The notes: generated by a model not told the origin, from the sequence alone. 64,000 nucleotides of DNA from Rhizodiscina lignyota (GCA_010015805.1 ML978123.1:2418001-2482000); one strand, 5' to 3'; shown: positions 32,114 to 44,622, counted from the first letter of the stretch. A program made the numbers and translations.

Positions 32114-33899
32114 ATGTCGTCTTTCAGGAGCAGCTGTCAGGCCTCTCGCTCCCTTCTCTATGCGAGCAGCAAGAGACCAATTGCGAGGAGATGTCAACTC
32201 CAGCGATTGCCCGCACGATGGCGGGGTATGGCAATGTCGATGGACAGCCAGCACAAGGTAACTTGAATTGAGTTGAGACGGAGGTGCTACATGCTAATTA
32301 TGCCATGGCAGATTCTCTCTGCCCACCTTGAAGATGCTGATCCTGCCGTCTACGAAATCGTCCAGAAGGTACGCCAGAAACGACTCCTTCACAGACCCGT
32401 TCTAACCACGCGACACTGCATCACAGGAGAGAAGAAGACAGCAGCATTTCATAAACCTCATACCTTCCGAAAATTTCACATCACAAGCCGTCTTGGACGC
32501 ACTGGGCAGCGTTATGCAAAGTTTGTTGCCACTGTCTACGCTGCGAGGGACAATAATTGACGCGGTTCAGATAAATACTCTGAAGGATATCCGGGGGCCA
32601 GATACTATGGCGGCAATCAGTTTATCGACCAGGCCGAGCGACTATGCCAACAGAGAGCGCTACAGACTTTTGGTCTCCCAGAAGACGAATGGGGTGTCAA
32701 TGTCCAACGTACGACCTCCATTCGGTCGGTATCGAACCTAAGCTGACCATCCTACCTTAGCACTCTCCGGCTCCCCAGCAAATCTAATGGCCTATTCAGC
32801 GCTCCTCGAAACGCACGATCGAATCATGGGTCTCGACCTGCCCCATGGTGGTCATCTTTCCCACGGCTACCAGACTCCTACGAAGAAGATATCTGCCATA
32901 TCAAAGTACTTCGAGACACTTCCATATCGACTAGATGAGAAGACTGGGTTAATCGACTATGACAAGTTGGAAGAGATGGCGTCATTGTATAGGCCTAAGC
33001 TCATCATCGCAGGTACATCAGCGTATAGCAGACTGATCGACTATCCTCGGATGCGGCAAATATGTGACAGCGTCGGCGCGTACTTTCTCTCAGATATGGC
33101 CCATATCTCCGGTCTCGTCGCCGCAGGCGTTATTCCGTCTCCCTTTGCGTACTCAGATGTTGTGACCACTACGACGCACAAATCCCTCCGTGGTCCTAGA
33201 GGTGCTATGATATTCTTCCGAAAAGGTGTTCGCCGTGTCGATAAGAAAGGGGTCGAAGAAAAATGGGATCTTGAGTCCAAGATCAATGCATCCGTCTTTC
33301 CTGGGCATCAAGGTGGTCCACACAACCACACCATCACTGCACTGGCGGTCGCATTGCACCAGGCGCAGACGCCAGAATTCAAGGAGTACCAAAAGACAGT
33401 TCTGGAGAACGCAAAAGCCCTTGCTGAACGACTTGGATCATCTAGAGAGCGCGGCGGCTATGGTTACAATATTGTAGGTGGAGGCACAGATAACCATCTT
33501 GTGCTTGTCGATTTGAAGGACAAAGGCGTCGACGGTGCAAGAGTAGAGCGGGTCCTTGAACTCGTAGGGGTGGCGAGTAACAAAAACACTGTTCCTGGTG
33601 ATAAGTCTGCCATGAAGCCCGGTGGATTGCGTATGGGCAGTCCCGCAATGACTACGAGAGGCTTTGGCCCTGACGACTTCAGACGGGTGGCAGACATCGT
33701 TCACAGAGCGTGCACGATCACACAGAGGGTTGATCCGGAGATGAAGGCAAAGGCTGAAAGCTCAGGTAGGAAGAATCCCGGCAGCGTTAAGGCGTTCCAG
33801 GAGATGCTTGGAGAGGGTGAAGATGTGCTGGATATCGTTCAGCTAAGAAAGGAGGTTGAGGATTGGGTTGGCACGTTTAGCCTGCCATGGGAGAAATGA
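32114..33899 (+). CDS. SHM1: serine hydroxymethyltransferase, probably mitochondrial
   Basis: Five exons: 32114-32257, 32312-32368, 32427-32520, 32571-32708 and 32761-33899, giving 523 aa; introns are 54, 58, 50 and 52 nt. The first 40 residues are rich in Arg and Ser with no acids ([20 protein letters not shown]), a typical mitochondrial presequence. The body has [20 protein letters not shown], the [14 protein letters not shown] motif, and [15 protein letters not shown] with the PLP lysine at Lys285. It transfers the serine C3 group to tetrahydrofolate, making glycine and methylene-THF, which links to purine synthesis and so to ADE2 in this window. Every exon junction recreates conserved family sequence. 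The cytosolic isoform would lack the presequence. Confidence 0.95.
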
Positions 33900-34311
33900 G
33901 AGCAAGGAAGAGTCGCATGCGCTATAGCACGACTTTAATGGTGATGCAAATATGAATGAGGACCATTTGGTCATCAAGGTTTGGGACTTGCGTCTGTGTT
34001 TGGTGCATCTATGGTGTTTGGAGTCACGCGCGCCTGCTCTCCTCAGGTCTTGGCGATCTCTGAATCGGCGCGAAGGCACAATATCAAGTCTTCTCTTATT
34101 GTATCTATCCGAATGCTGGTCCCTAAGACACCTCTCCTCCGGATTTCTTTAAGCGACTTCTGTGTTGTTCAAATTTTCTACGTTAGGTTGCAGCCCAGTG
34201 TTGCCCTTCACAGATTGCCACTCGAGTCCTGGAGATTTATATTCGCTTCTGCCTCTCTTGTCAACTCAATAACCTCAATAACTTATTCACCACGACGTCA
34301 TCACGATCGAT
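33900..34311. other. intergenic spacer
   Basis: It holds the SHMT 3' region and the upstream region of the membrane-protein gene. Nothing was recognised. Confidence 0.4.
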
Positions 34312-35241
34312 ATGGCACCAATTCTCCAAGGACTCGTTTGCCTCTTCGCACTCACGTCCTCATGCCATGAACCTTCAAGTTCTGAAAAGAGGGCATTCGG
34401 GCTAGAACACTTTGTACGAGATCGGATCTCAGCAAACGAGCCGCAACTCCCAGACGTCGACGCGCAACTCCTTACGCGAATCAATCCGGCACTCATGACC
34501 ACGACGTCGAGTCTAGAGATCAGAGACAATAACGTCGTTGCTCAAGGTACTACTGAGCAGGCGAACCCTGGTGGCCTTCTAGCTTTTCAAGATAGCGGAA
34601 CACCAACAGCAGACAATGTTACTCCCACTCCTACGCAAACCAGCAATGGAAGTCCGACAGGCAAGTCGAATCACTACGGTCTCCCCACACATACCTTCAC
34701 TACGAACCTCATGAACCTCACGAACCTCACGAAACAAGCTTGGTTCCCAGTGGTGCACTTCGCTGTATGGGTATACGTGATTGGTAGTGCATTCCTATTG
34801 GCTTGGTTATGGTGCATTGGTGCCATTGACGCGAGGCTGAATGTAAGCTGCCACAATTCCTACTCTCTGAAATCGTTATACTGAACAGAAATGCAGCCAC
34901 GACCTCGTAACACCGCCGTTCCCCAACGTTTCTCTCGTCGAAACTCTCGCTTTAGTATTCCACACTTTCGTTTCGTACGCCAAGTCGAGCGACAACGGAG
35001 CGACAGCACGACGACGCAATGGCCACGACCTATCATTGGAGAACAGGAGGAATATGATGTGAGGGATGCAGATGGAGCTGGCACGGGGGAAAGTATCCGC
35101 ATGGAAGTACTGAACTTGAATCGAATGGATGAAAGTCTTCGGCGGTTGCATAGCGAGAGGCGTCAATCACGGGATTCCAGTGCCACAGCATCCGTGTCGC
35201 GCTACATTGAGAGGGAGAGAGCCTTCATGGGATTGGTATAA
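34312..35241 (+). CDS. small type I membrane protein, unknown function
   Basis: Exon 34312-34842 and exon 34897-35241, 291 aa with the 54-nt intron. The N-terminus (MAPILQGLVCLFALTSSCHE) looks like a signal peptide. A Thr/Asn/Pro-rich outer part has Asn-Leu-Thr glycosylation sites near residue 142. One membrane span follows: WFPVVHFAVWVYVIGSAFLL. The cytosolic tail is basic, then polar (QWPRPIIGEQEEYDV, MDESLRRLHSERRQS). The second of two nearby acceptors (CAG at 34888 and at 34896) is preferred because it gives the longer, more protein-like tail. The first would give a different 57-residue tail. The overall plan resembles fungal surface sensors or small signalling receptors, but I recognise no family. 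Confidence 0.6.
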
Positions 35242-35727
35242 TTGGGAATGGTATAGCGATTGAGATACTGTAACTTCCCGTGCCATTGGACGGTGACAAG
35301 TAGAGCACAACGAAATAATAAGATATACCCTCTGCGGTTAACATACGTTCTGCAAATTGAAGCTGTGCATTCTCCATGTGCACTACCGAGTCGTATTAAA
35401 TCAAACCTTCTCAAATGCTCTCGCTCCTCTTGAAGAGGAGAGCATGTTGTTACAGCACCACTTCGGTTTGATTGGGTTCAGGGATTCCTCGTATATACGA
35501 ACAAAGAGCTACAAGACCGCTACGCAGTCTGAACATAAGGGAAGAGACCAAACTTGAGCGGGGTCGGTGCTTGAATTACCGTGCAAGCTGGATGGGAGAC
35601 AACATTTAATCTTACAATATGATCAATGTTTGCGTCTGAACGGATGACCGAAGAAATGTCTCCAGCGACATAACAGATACTTTTAGGTAACTTAACGCGT
35701 ACATTGCATAGAAGAAGCGCTTAGGCG
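35242..35727. other. intergenic spacer
   Basis: No gene, repeat or RNA was recognised between the membrane-protein gene and the candidate small gene that follows. Confidence 0.35.
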
Positions 35728-36093
35728 ATGCAATTGATAGTCGAGGAAGTGTATAGCCTGAACGGAAGAACAGCAAATTTCAAGACGGCCACGGACGAGG
35801 CATTATTGGAAATCAAACAGGTGCTGGAGCATTGCCTGCCATTCTTGGAGGAAAGGTGACATTGGGGTACGTAGTCTGTTATCGTAAGATACATGGATGT
35901 TTGCATGTTCTCGAACTTCTAGCGACCCTGATGATGATATCAATGGATGCATACAATATGTCGCAAGGTGAATTTCTCCGACATGTTATTTCCGCCTCTC
36001 AGGAGAAGCCCTCTCGGGCCTCTAAGGTGTGCTTTGCCGTACCGACATGACAAACTTTCGGAAGCGATCGTTCAAGCGAGTCATGGTTCATAG
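35728..36093 (+). CDS. candidate small three-exon gene, unknown
   Basis: A possible 79-aa product from exons 35728-35855, 35923-35967 and 36027-36093. Introns would be 67 and 59 nt with GTGACA and GTGAAT donors and AG acceptors, and phases agree. Peptide words look protein-like: MQLIVEEVYSLNGR, ALLEIKQVLEHCLPFLEE, then SDPDDDINGCIQYVAR and CALPYRHDKLSEAIVQASHG. It is acidic and helical. Splice signals are weaker than in neighbouring genes, no family is recognised, and a remnant of a larger gene is equally possible, since further coding-like sequence (LSRDRQEQIFQDARTYN) lies at about 36220-36275. Confidence 0.3.
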
Positions 36094-36434
36094 TCTTTAC
36101 CCGATACATGTTTCATATTACTCCTTTCGTGATGTGGGGCATAAAATAATGTTCCTGAATGAGGCGCAGAACCCGGAACGCGACATGCCAATTCCAGAAG
36201 TCCGGCGCTCGTTCTGTGCTGAAACTCAGCAGGGATCGTCAGGAACAAATATTCCAAGACGCACGTACCTATAACAGTGATATTATAGGAGCAAGGTCCA
36301 ACTTCTCGTGTTGCGATGCGCCAATCCTAGGTAGCAATCCGCCACATGACGATCCAGTCGGGGATCCATACTGTATGCATGGGCAGAGCCGCAGCCCTAG
36401 GGTTGGGAATCTTAACGGTGCACAAAAGGAGTAT
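36094..36434. other. spacer with possible exon remnant
   Basis: It lies between the candidate small gene and the 3' end of CNS1. A frame around 36220-36300 encodes a coding-like stretch but could not be joined to a start. Otherwise nothing was recognised. Confidence 0.3.
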
Positions 36435-37682
36435 CTATGTTCTCGGAGGAAGCCGTTTCTTGACCTCCTCAATCCACTCGGCGGCTTTTGATTTTGGAAT
36501 GACGTGTATTCTGAGCAGTCCATCCTCAATTTCGATCCTTTTGTCTTCCAAGATTTTGATGAGCGATAACTTCTTGCCCACCTTGACGAGACCGGCGCCA
36601 GCAAACACGTAGCAGTTCACATTGTCAGGCTTGTACTCTCCGGCCTCATCCCAAGGCAAAGGCTCTTCGAGAATATAGTTCAGGTGCTCCTGGAGAGTTT
36701 CATGCTCTTTCACAGACTTGATGAGGTCTGTCTGCAGATGAACGGAATACATAAGCATAACGGGTATGCTCAGCGTCGACTTCTTATCCAGCGGGTCCAT
36801 GAGCTGCATTTCTGCGTCCTCTAAATCCGGCTTATTGCTCGTAGTCTTAGTCTTGATTCCCCTCTCCTTTAGTGCAATTCTAAGCGTCCGCTCCTTCATC
36901 ACTTTGCGCTCTTCTCGCTCCTGTCGTTCTCTTTCGATTCTAGCTATATCCCCCTTTCTCTTAGCGATATCTTCCGAGAGACGGCTGAGCGCTTTGTTAG
37001 AAGGCTCGACCTCCAGTCCACGAGAACAAGCGTCCTCAGCTTCTGGGATTTTGTCTAGAGCGAGGCAAGCGGAGGCAGAGCGATACCAGGCTTTGACGTT
37101 GCGTTCATTCAGGCGAAGGGTGGCTGCGCAATCAAGGTTACACGAGCGGTAGTTTTCTATGTAATTACGGTTAGTCCTATGGAAAGAAAGATAATCGCGT
37201 GGAATGAGTGTACTTTTCTCCAAGTTGCACAAAGCTCGATTAGTATAGCAAGCTTCTGCTATTTCCTTCTCCTTGTTCAATTCAACTTCTTCATCTTTGA
37301 TCTCCTCCCATTCTTCCTCCTTTCGAGGTGATTTCAGGGCAGCCAGAGCCTTGTCATAGAATTCCCTGGCATCCAACCATCTTTTCAGCTTCGCCTGGTC
37401 GTTTCCCTGCTCGCGAAAGTTCTGCGCTACCTCAGCTCGAGTGCCTTCATACGCAAGGGCTTTCAGCGCTTCTAATTCAACATTTTCGCCTCCCTCGCCG
37501 TCTGTCTCGTCCAGCTCGGTCATAAAGAGGGGCATGCGATTCATCATCTGGACAACTTCGTCGACGGTGTGGCGTTTTGACTCAGCCATGGCGGGAGGGA
37601 GGGCCGGCACGGCGACGTTTGCAACGGTGTCGCCATCCTGTTCTGATTTCTCTGGCTCTGAGCCTGCAGGGTTGCCTGCCAT
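36435..37682 (-). CDS. CNS1: Hsp90 co-chaperone Cns1/TTC4
   Basis: Exons 37682-37214 and 37156-36435, 396 aa. The 57-nt intron (GTACAC donor, ACTAAC branch, TAG acceptor) has no stop and is a multiple of three, so an unspliced reading stays open; splicing restores CNLEKKNYRSCNLDC, as in Cns1 relatives. A TPR domain covers about residues 80-230 (VAQNFREQGNDQAKLKRW, AWYRSASACLALDKIPEAED), followed by a charged coiled coil and the C-terminal wheel domain (VPVMLMY-like LSIPVMLMYSVHLQ, LPWDEAGEYKPDNVNCYV). The family binds the Hsp90/Hsp70 C-terminal EEVD and supports folding of elongation factor eEF2. Start chosen at the first ATG; the frame upstream lacks one. Confidence 0.9.
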   Translation of the reverse strand: MAGNPAGSEPEKSEQDGDTVANVAVPALPPAMAESKRHTVDEVVQMMNRMPLFMTELDETDGEGGENVELEALKALAYEGTRAEVAQNFREQGNDQAKLKRWLDAREFYDKALAALKSPRKEEEWEEIKDEEVELNKEKEIAEACYTNRALCNLEKSTLIPRDYLSFHRTNRNYIENYRSCNLDCAATLRLNERNVKAWYRSASACLALDKIPEAEDACSRGLEVEPSNKALSRLSEDIAKRKGDIARIERERQEREERKVMKERTLRIALKERGIKTKTTSNKPDLEDAEMQLMDPLDKKSTLSIPVMLMYSVHLQTDLIKSVKEHETLQEHLNYILEEPLPWDEAGEYKPDNVNCYVFAGAGLVKVGKKLSLIKILEDKRIEIEDGLLRIHVIPKSKAAEWIEEVKKRLPPRT

Positions 37683-40352
37683 ATCGTTGCCGCTATACAA
37701 AATGCTCGAAAGGACCTATCGTGAAGGTGCCAGCTAATTGCCGAATTCACCAGTCAACGGGGAAAAGTGTGTTTGCCGAATATTTGCTCTTATCGATAAG
37801 AGTGCCAAGAACCTCGAATGGTCTTTCCTTCAACGGCGAACGTCTAACCGACCACCATACAACCCCTGACCATGCCCTTGACATTGCCCCATGTTCAACG
37901 TTGTGTTCTTTTCAGAAGCTAATAAAAATACCTTGAACCCTGAAAAGCTTCTCTAACGACGACATCTGATGAAAGCTGAGGACGGGTCGTCTCCCTATTT
38001 CTGCCTACGCTGCCTTCGGTAGTCGCGATCTTCGCTTTGCGGCTTTAAGGGCTCGAGTGAGGCTGGAGTGCTCACCCAATCGGGTAGGTAGGACTCCTTT
38101 GGCGCACTTTTAGAGCCGTGAGGCTCTTGGACGCGACGAGTATACGGCTAGCGTGACAGGAGGCTGCTGTAAAGGTTGCTTACAGCTGTTCTGCGAATGG
38201 AACTGTAGCGCCTTGTCAGATCATCAGATGGAAGTTGGAATCCTGCACAAGATCCCGAACTATGTTACAGAAACAATTTCCAAGATCTGGCACCACTTGA
38301 GGTGCGCATGCTCGGCCCCAGGACAGTCGATCAGCACGGCTTGAGGCCTGCAAGCTCCACTGTTGCATCTCTCATCCACGTGTCAGCGACGCTTTGCGAG
38401 AAGAAGCAATTGCCCAGCCAGGGTTCTTGCAGAAAACCAGGCTGTCCTTTCATCATTATCCAGAGAAATTGTCATGACCCGTGACGGCATGTGATGAGAT
38501 GTGCATTCCCCAACACGAGGGGAACGCGGAGGATTGCTCGTGGACGCGGGCGCGGATGAGATGCACGCTGCATAACGGAAGCTTTGACGACAGCCACTGC
38601 TTGCACCACACGCGAAAATGGGCGTCAACTGGGCAAATGAGAAAATTTGAAAGATGATCAGGGTTCTCAATGGCTGGCTGGGGATAAAATCGTGGCCCCC
38701 GGCGACCTGCCTAATCCTCGCCGTCAGCAGGAGTCACGATTAATTCGTCCGGAAGCCAAATGTTTCAAAAGTCTGCGACCCGTTTCCAAAGGTGCCTCCA
38801 CTGTGCCTCTTGTTCCGCATTTCCTGTGTGCGTGGCCCATGTCATCCGTACGGGCCGTTGGTGTCAGTTTGATGGGCTACCGTTCCCTTCCAACATGCTG
38901 TGGCTGTCGCTTCTGCTGCTAATTGACTGAAGCGAGTCGAAGGTGGTGTATCTGCCTTTGCTGCTGCCCGACACGGTTGTCAGGCGACCTGTAACGTTAA
39001 AAAGCGGGTGTCCAACATGGGTGATGAGGGCTCCCTGTCGTGCTGTGCCAGGCACGCCTGTGGAGCAAGTGACGATCAGAGGGTGATGGCAGGCATTGAC
39101 TCGGAGAAATCTTCCATTTGGTGATGAAATCAATGGCCACTATGCTGAGTGCGGCGTGGTGCCAGGCTGGCGCTGGGCATGGCTTCGAGGACCGCGCTCC
39201 CGCGATGGGGATCTTCTGCTCCAAGCGTGCGGATGTGTGCAGGTCGCTGTTGCACGAGCCCATGCAATTTTCCCTGTCGCCGTTCGAGGACGAGTCGCTC
39301 GCTCATTTCTTTTCCAATCTGCTGCCGGCGGCCAGCCCTTCCCATTCGTCTGCAAGCGGTCCGCGGGCCCTTGACCATGCTTCTTGCGGACTCGGGCCGT
39401 GCTTGGGGTAGCTCCTGCGAGGCCAAACCACCCTATGGGCGTTTTGTGCCGCCAGGAACAGGCAGAGAGGGTACGGAGTAGGAAAGGGTAGAGATGCAGC
39501 GCATGGACGACCTCGCATCATCTGGAAGGGAGAGCAGTGGGCAATCAGCGCCAGCTGCGAGCAGCACTGTGCGGCGCGACCGTTTCCCGAAACCCTCTCC
39601 TCGTCTTGCTGCGTCCCCGTCTTTGCATCTCTTCAAACTTCCGCGCGTGTTGGCGCGTATGGTCGCTCTTTTCCATGTTGCTGTCGTGTCTGGTTTCAAC
39701 CTGAATTGCAATTGACGCCTGTCTTGGTTTTTGCCGTCTAATCGAAAGCTTGGAATCTCATCCCGCTCTCCGAACGCTGTACAGATCGGTACGTTCTCCT
39801 GGATCGTTGCCGCAGTCTCGACATTGCCCACGACGTCGTCCACGCAGAGATCCTACAATTCATACTGACATATCTAATAGCTTGTCCCATACTGTCACTT
39901 CTGTGAATTGGCCGTCGCGTGCATACATTCTCGTTGCGCGTGAGAATTGAATTATAATCAATACGTCCGCTGGGTCCGGAATCAACAGTCTCTTGACTCG
40001 AAAGCCGGGCATAAACTCTGTCAACACTTCCAACTTGCACGTAGAAGTCGACCGATACAGCCCAGGAAAGCGAATTGGATCCCCGCCGCGTCTAAAGGAA
40101 ATACGCGTCCAATTGCACAGTCAGTGCTTCACGTACGTCAAACGTTCAATTCCATAAGCGATTACCCAGTCGCTCGGCTGCCCATCACTGGATATTGCAA
40201 ATTTCTTCGCTCTGAAGGCTAACTCGGAAGCAGCTACTATGCCCCGGAATACATAGCGGAGATCGAGTCTGTGACTCTCACTTTCCAGCGTGCAGGGCAA
40301 GCAAATTCGAGCCTCAATCTGAGCTGCCAATGCTACGATAGGAGCTTAGACA
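37683..40352. other. 2.7-kb divergent intergenic region
   Basis: It lies between CNS1 and the ApsA-like gene, which are transcribed away from each other. Open frames are many but short, mutually overlapping and without ATG or protein-like composition. The part from about 39100 to 39700 is GC-rich. Long fungal 5' regions are usual for large cortical-protein genes. No gene, repeat or RNA is supported. Confidence 0.45.
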
Positions 40353-43300
40353 ATGGCTCCGAGCGACTACTTTGCAGATTACGAGGGCAGTGGCTATGTC
40401 CAGCCACTGCCTAGTCCTGGAGAAACACCATATCAGACTCCACCAACTTCAATGTCCAGACGTTCTTCAGGAAGAGGCACCTCTTCGCCCCCATTGTCAT
40501 CTTCTCCTCCCCCTCCACTGCCCGAAGATACAAAGCGCAATTCGAGGGACTCAGCAACTGATGAGAACATCTCGATATTGGACCCAAGAAGATTTACACC
40601 AACACTGCACGCATCTTTAGTATCGGAGATCCTTTCGTTACGTCGAGACCTGGAGGGAAAACACAAGTACATTGAGGACCTTGAATCAACCCTCCACAGC
40701 TCCAAGTCAGAAAATGAGACCCTGTCGAGAAAGCTGTCGCAGAGCAATAAAGAGGGCCGAAGTGTAAAACGTCAATTTCAGCAACTTGAGAATGGGACTT
40801 TGGCAGCATTGGAAGAGCTGGCTAGGGACCGGGACGAATGGAAAGGAACTTCTGATGACTTGAAGGAAAAGGTCGAAAAGTTGGAAAGGAAGATTAAGAG
40901 CCAAGAAGATGAAGCCGAGAGAACTCAAAGGCTTTGGGATCGTGATCGGGAGACTTGGGACAATCAGAAACGAACTCTCGAGCGAAAGGTACATGTCAGC
41001 GAGTCGCGACTAAAGAATGTTCTTGCAGAGCTTGCTGCGGAGCATGCGGCTGAGCAAGAGCATCACAATGGTCAAGACAGCGAAGATGAAGATACACGCG
41101 ACAGTGGCCTTGGAAATGACAGCGACACGAACAGTGTCCAATCCAGCGGCCACGCTCCAAAGCGGACGCCAAGCAGAAGATCTACCAGACGCGGACACGC
41201 TCGGAATATGAGCAGCGCCAGTCAGCGCAGTTTGAATCGCCCTTATCGCTTCTCGACTCAATCAGATGCTGGAAAATTGGGTGGCCTCAGTCTTGCGGAG
41301 GAGCTCGACTTTGACGGAGAAGACGAGGAAGTATTGGATGAGATCGATGAGGATGAGGAGGAAGATTTCCCAGAGCATGAAGTACATGCAAGAAGAGCGC
41401 TCAGCTCCCGAAGCTCTTTCGAGGCAGACTTCAAAGCTAAGCGTGTCCTTGGTCTTGCGCAGGACGGCAAGCAATTGCCAACAGTAAGCGAAACTGGCTC
41501 TCTGCATACCACAGCCCTCCAGTCGCCGGACAGCGAATCGTTCACTGGAAGACCATCCGATTTGAGCAGGACCGATTCCATCAAAGTTATGCATAGGAGA
41601 AACCGCTCTTCTGAGGTCCCGGTGGAATATGTTGATTCTGGCGTCCAATACTCCCCACCTCCATCGCCTCAGCTGGCATCAGTACGAGCCGAGTCGGCTG
41701 GAACTTTCTACGATGACATGACAGATATAACAGACAGTGCGGTCAACAGCCGAGTACAATCGTTAGCATCGCCAACACCAACGTCGCCCACACCAACCCC
41801 ATATGACGCCGAGGCAATGACTATAACTCAAGAGAGACCAGCGGTTATTATGGTCTCGGCTGCCGCACAAACAACGGATGAACCTCTGAGTCCCCCAGAA
41901 ACACCGAAGGTGTCACAACAGCCCACATTTGACCCTATGGAAGACACTCCAGGCCCCAGTAGGACATCAGCTGATCGAGAAGCTGAAGAAGAACCAAAGC
42001 CAGAGCCGGAACCTGAGGCGGAAATGTTCACTGTGGGGACTCAAACAGATCCACTTCAGGAACTTTCACCATTGGGCAAACCTTCTTCGTCACTGAAACG
42101 GGAGAACAAACCTGCACCCGTAACTATTCCTTCGATCGCAATTCACCCTGCATCTGCGCCACCTTCGCCGCCTTCACCGAGAGAGACGATGCTTCCGCCT
42201 GGAACGAAGAACGTGAGCACGCAGACAAAGACAGAGGAACTCGTTTCCACACGATCAATTTCCATACAAACAGATGAGATCAGAATTGATCGACGCTTAA
42301 TGAAGCTACCGCCTCATTTACTTCCATCCGCAATCAAATCAACTCCTGCCTCACCAGAAGTTTCTCTACCAGGGCGATATGGCACTCCAGAACAAGGCGA
42401 CGACGAACTGGACGGAGTGTCCATTCCGACAGCTACCCCTAAACAATTGTCCGAGAAAGCTCTCGGAAAATCGCCACTGTTGCGCTCCGATATCCCGTCT
42501 TCGCCGCCACAGCCGATGGTCATGTCGGACACTGATACGGAAGATAGGTACCCCGGTAACAACGATAATGGACCTCTTCAGCCTGGAAATAGAGAACAAG
42601 GGATTAGGAGGCCATTCAGAAAAGCGAGTCTTTTTGCGGGTTTCGAAGACGACAACAACGATGAGAAGCAAGGCGATGCCGACGATGAAGACATTCCGGA
42701 CATCCAATCTGCGCCTGTTCCATATTCAACGTCTTCCTTCCCAAAGAGGAGCCTGAGGGACTTGAGAGACGGACGTTCGTATCCAAAGCCTCCCACACCA
42801 GTACCAGAAGATAAGGAGGTCACTTCCCGCGGAAGCAGTGAAAGCACGAGGCAGAGAAACCAGTCCGGCAGAGTCTCTGCACGCAACTCACTCGAAAACG
42901 CACGAGTGTCGAAGAGGCAGCCGAGTATCAGACGCTCGACACTTATCAAGGGTGGTGCCGCGGCCCACATGCAGCGATCGCGTAGCCCGAGCTTGCAAAG
43001 CGGCTCAAGCCAAAGAAGCAGTCTGCAAGGCCCTCCCATTCCGCCACCACCGTTTCCAATCCCGAACCGCGCCAGTTCACGGAGGCTGTTCCCCATTAGC
43101 AAGAGCGATGGTGCCCAAAGCCCGACACCTCGCGCCAACGGCATCTATTCCGGCCGCAGGAAAGAGAAGGGGAAACATATTGCTCGCAATGAGAGCCTGC
43201 GAAAGGTCAAATCAGCGGCTGTCATACCACGACGTAGTGGTGAGCGCTCTAGGAGCCGTTCGCCGCCAGCACCGCACCGAGATTCTGGTCCGCCACCGAT

Positions 43301-44622
43301 GCCGCAAGACATCATTACTCGGTCACAGTTTGTATATGCGCCTCAAAGGCTCAGCAGCCATAGCCAGACACAGCCTTCTCAGTCAGCGGAGACTGAAGGT
43401 GGGCAACCGACGGTCGTGGATGCAATTGCGGCTACGATGGTGGGCGAGTGGATGTGGAAGTACGTACGGAGAAGAAAGTCATTCAATGCTCATGAGGCAC
43501 CGGAAGATTTGAGCCGTACCGCACAGGATGGTTCTATCAATGTCACGGGCAACGGCGTACGACATAAGAGATGGGTCTGGATCTCGCCCTATGAGCGAAG
43601 CGTCATGTGGAGCAGCAAGCAACCTGCGTCAGGTACCGCATTGTTGGGCAAGAGCGGCAGGAAACGTAAGTTAACATTATGGGTGATTATGACTCTCAAA
43701 GACATGCTGACGATTTTTAGTGCTCATCCAATCTGTTCTGGACGTCAAAGACGACACACCGCTTCCGCGCGGATCGGGAATACAGCCATTCAACCGTTCT
43801 ATTCTCATATTGACTCCCGCACGTGCCTTGAAGTTTACAGCAATATCTCAGGAGCGTCACTATCTCTGGCTAACAGCGCTCTCCTTCTTAGCGCATGCCA
43901 GCGTCGGTGCCCCCGAACTCGCCGCCATTCCACCTGTACCTCAAGGGGAGCCTGAACCCTCCTCTTCATCTGCTTTCTCCCGCCGCACGCCTATCCGCGA
44001 TTCTGTTCGGCTCACCAAGGACAAGCAGCGCCCGTCTGCCCTATCCAGTCTCACCTCTCGCGACTCTAATAGCCGTAAAGGGGCTATGCTCAGTCCAACC
44101 ATCCATACTGAAGGGCCACTCCCCAACGCTGCCGACGCACCGAGTATCCCTCGCTACACCAACCACGCCCGCAAGCGCAGTATGACTGGCCCCCGCATCC
44201 CGCCTGCCCCAGCAACGCTTCGCAATTTCTCCTCCCCTAATGTCCCGCCCTGTGCAAACTACAGCATAGGCAACGGTCCCGGCTCCGTTGGTGACACATT
44301 CAGTTTTGGCGGACTTAGCCAGCCCGCGAGTCTCTATCAGGGCTCAGGACGTACATCTGAGGCGACCAATGCAAGCGCGCGGACACAGTACGTCGACCAT
44401 GTTGGCACTGTCAGGATGGAAGCATTTGTTGCCTCACGACGGAGCAACGACACAAGTACCACTGGCAGTGTCATGGCACCCAGCAGGATGAGAGCAGGGT
44501 TTGGGATTGGTACGCGTGCGAGGGGAAATACTCAGTGGAGCAGCAGCACCGGAGATCCGAGGAGGAGCGGGATGATTGTTATGGATGAATTTGATGCATT
44601 TGACCCGTTCAAGGGGTTCTAA
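40353..44622 (+). CDS. apsA: PH-domain cortical anchor, ApsA/Num1 family
   Basis: Exons 40353-43665 and 43721-44622 joined over a 55-nt intron (GTAAGT...TTTTAG), 1404 aa. Residues about 80-240 form a coiled coil (LRRDLEGKHKYIEDLESTLH, ELARDRDEWKGTSDDLKEKV), as at the N-terminus of Num1/ApsA. A long acidic, Ser/Pro-rich middle contains repeated xTQTD motifs (VSTQTKTEELV, SIQTDEI, GTQTDPLQE). A PH domain spans about 1021-1160: VDAIAATMVGEWMWKYVRRR, RHKRWVWISPYERSVMWSSK and, past the intron, ALKFTAISQERHYLWLTALS. These proteins sit at the cell cortex, anchor dynein and position nuclei. The C-terminal tail is Ser/Arg-rich. The junction GRKLLIQSVLDV is continuous. Confidence 0.9.

Noticed and set aside
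39433-39843. 136-codon minus-strand frame
   Set aside because: No ATG start and overlaps several equally long unrelated frames.
42578-43144. 188-codon frame antisense to the ApsA gene
   Set aside because: Shadow of a biased coding region; no protein-like domain.
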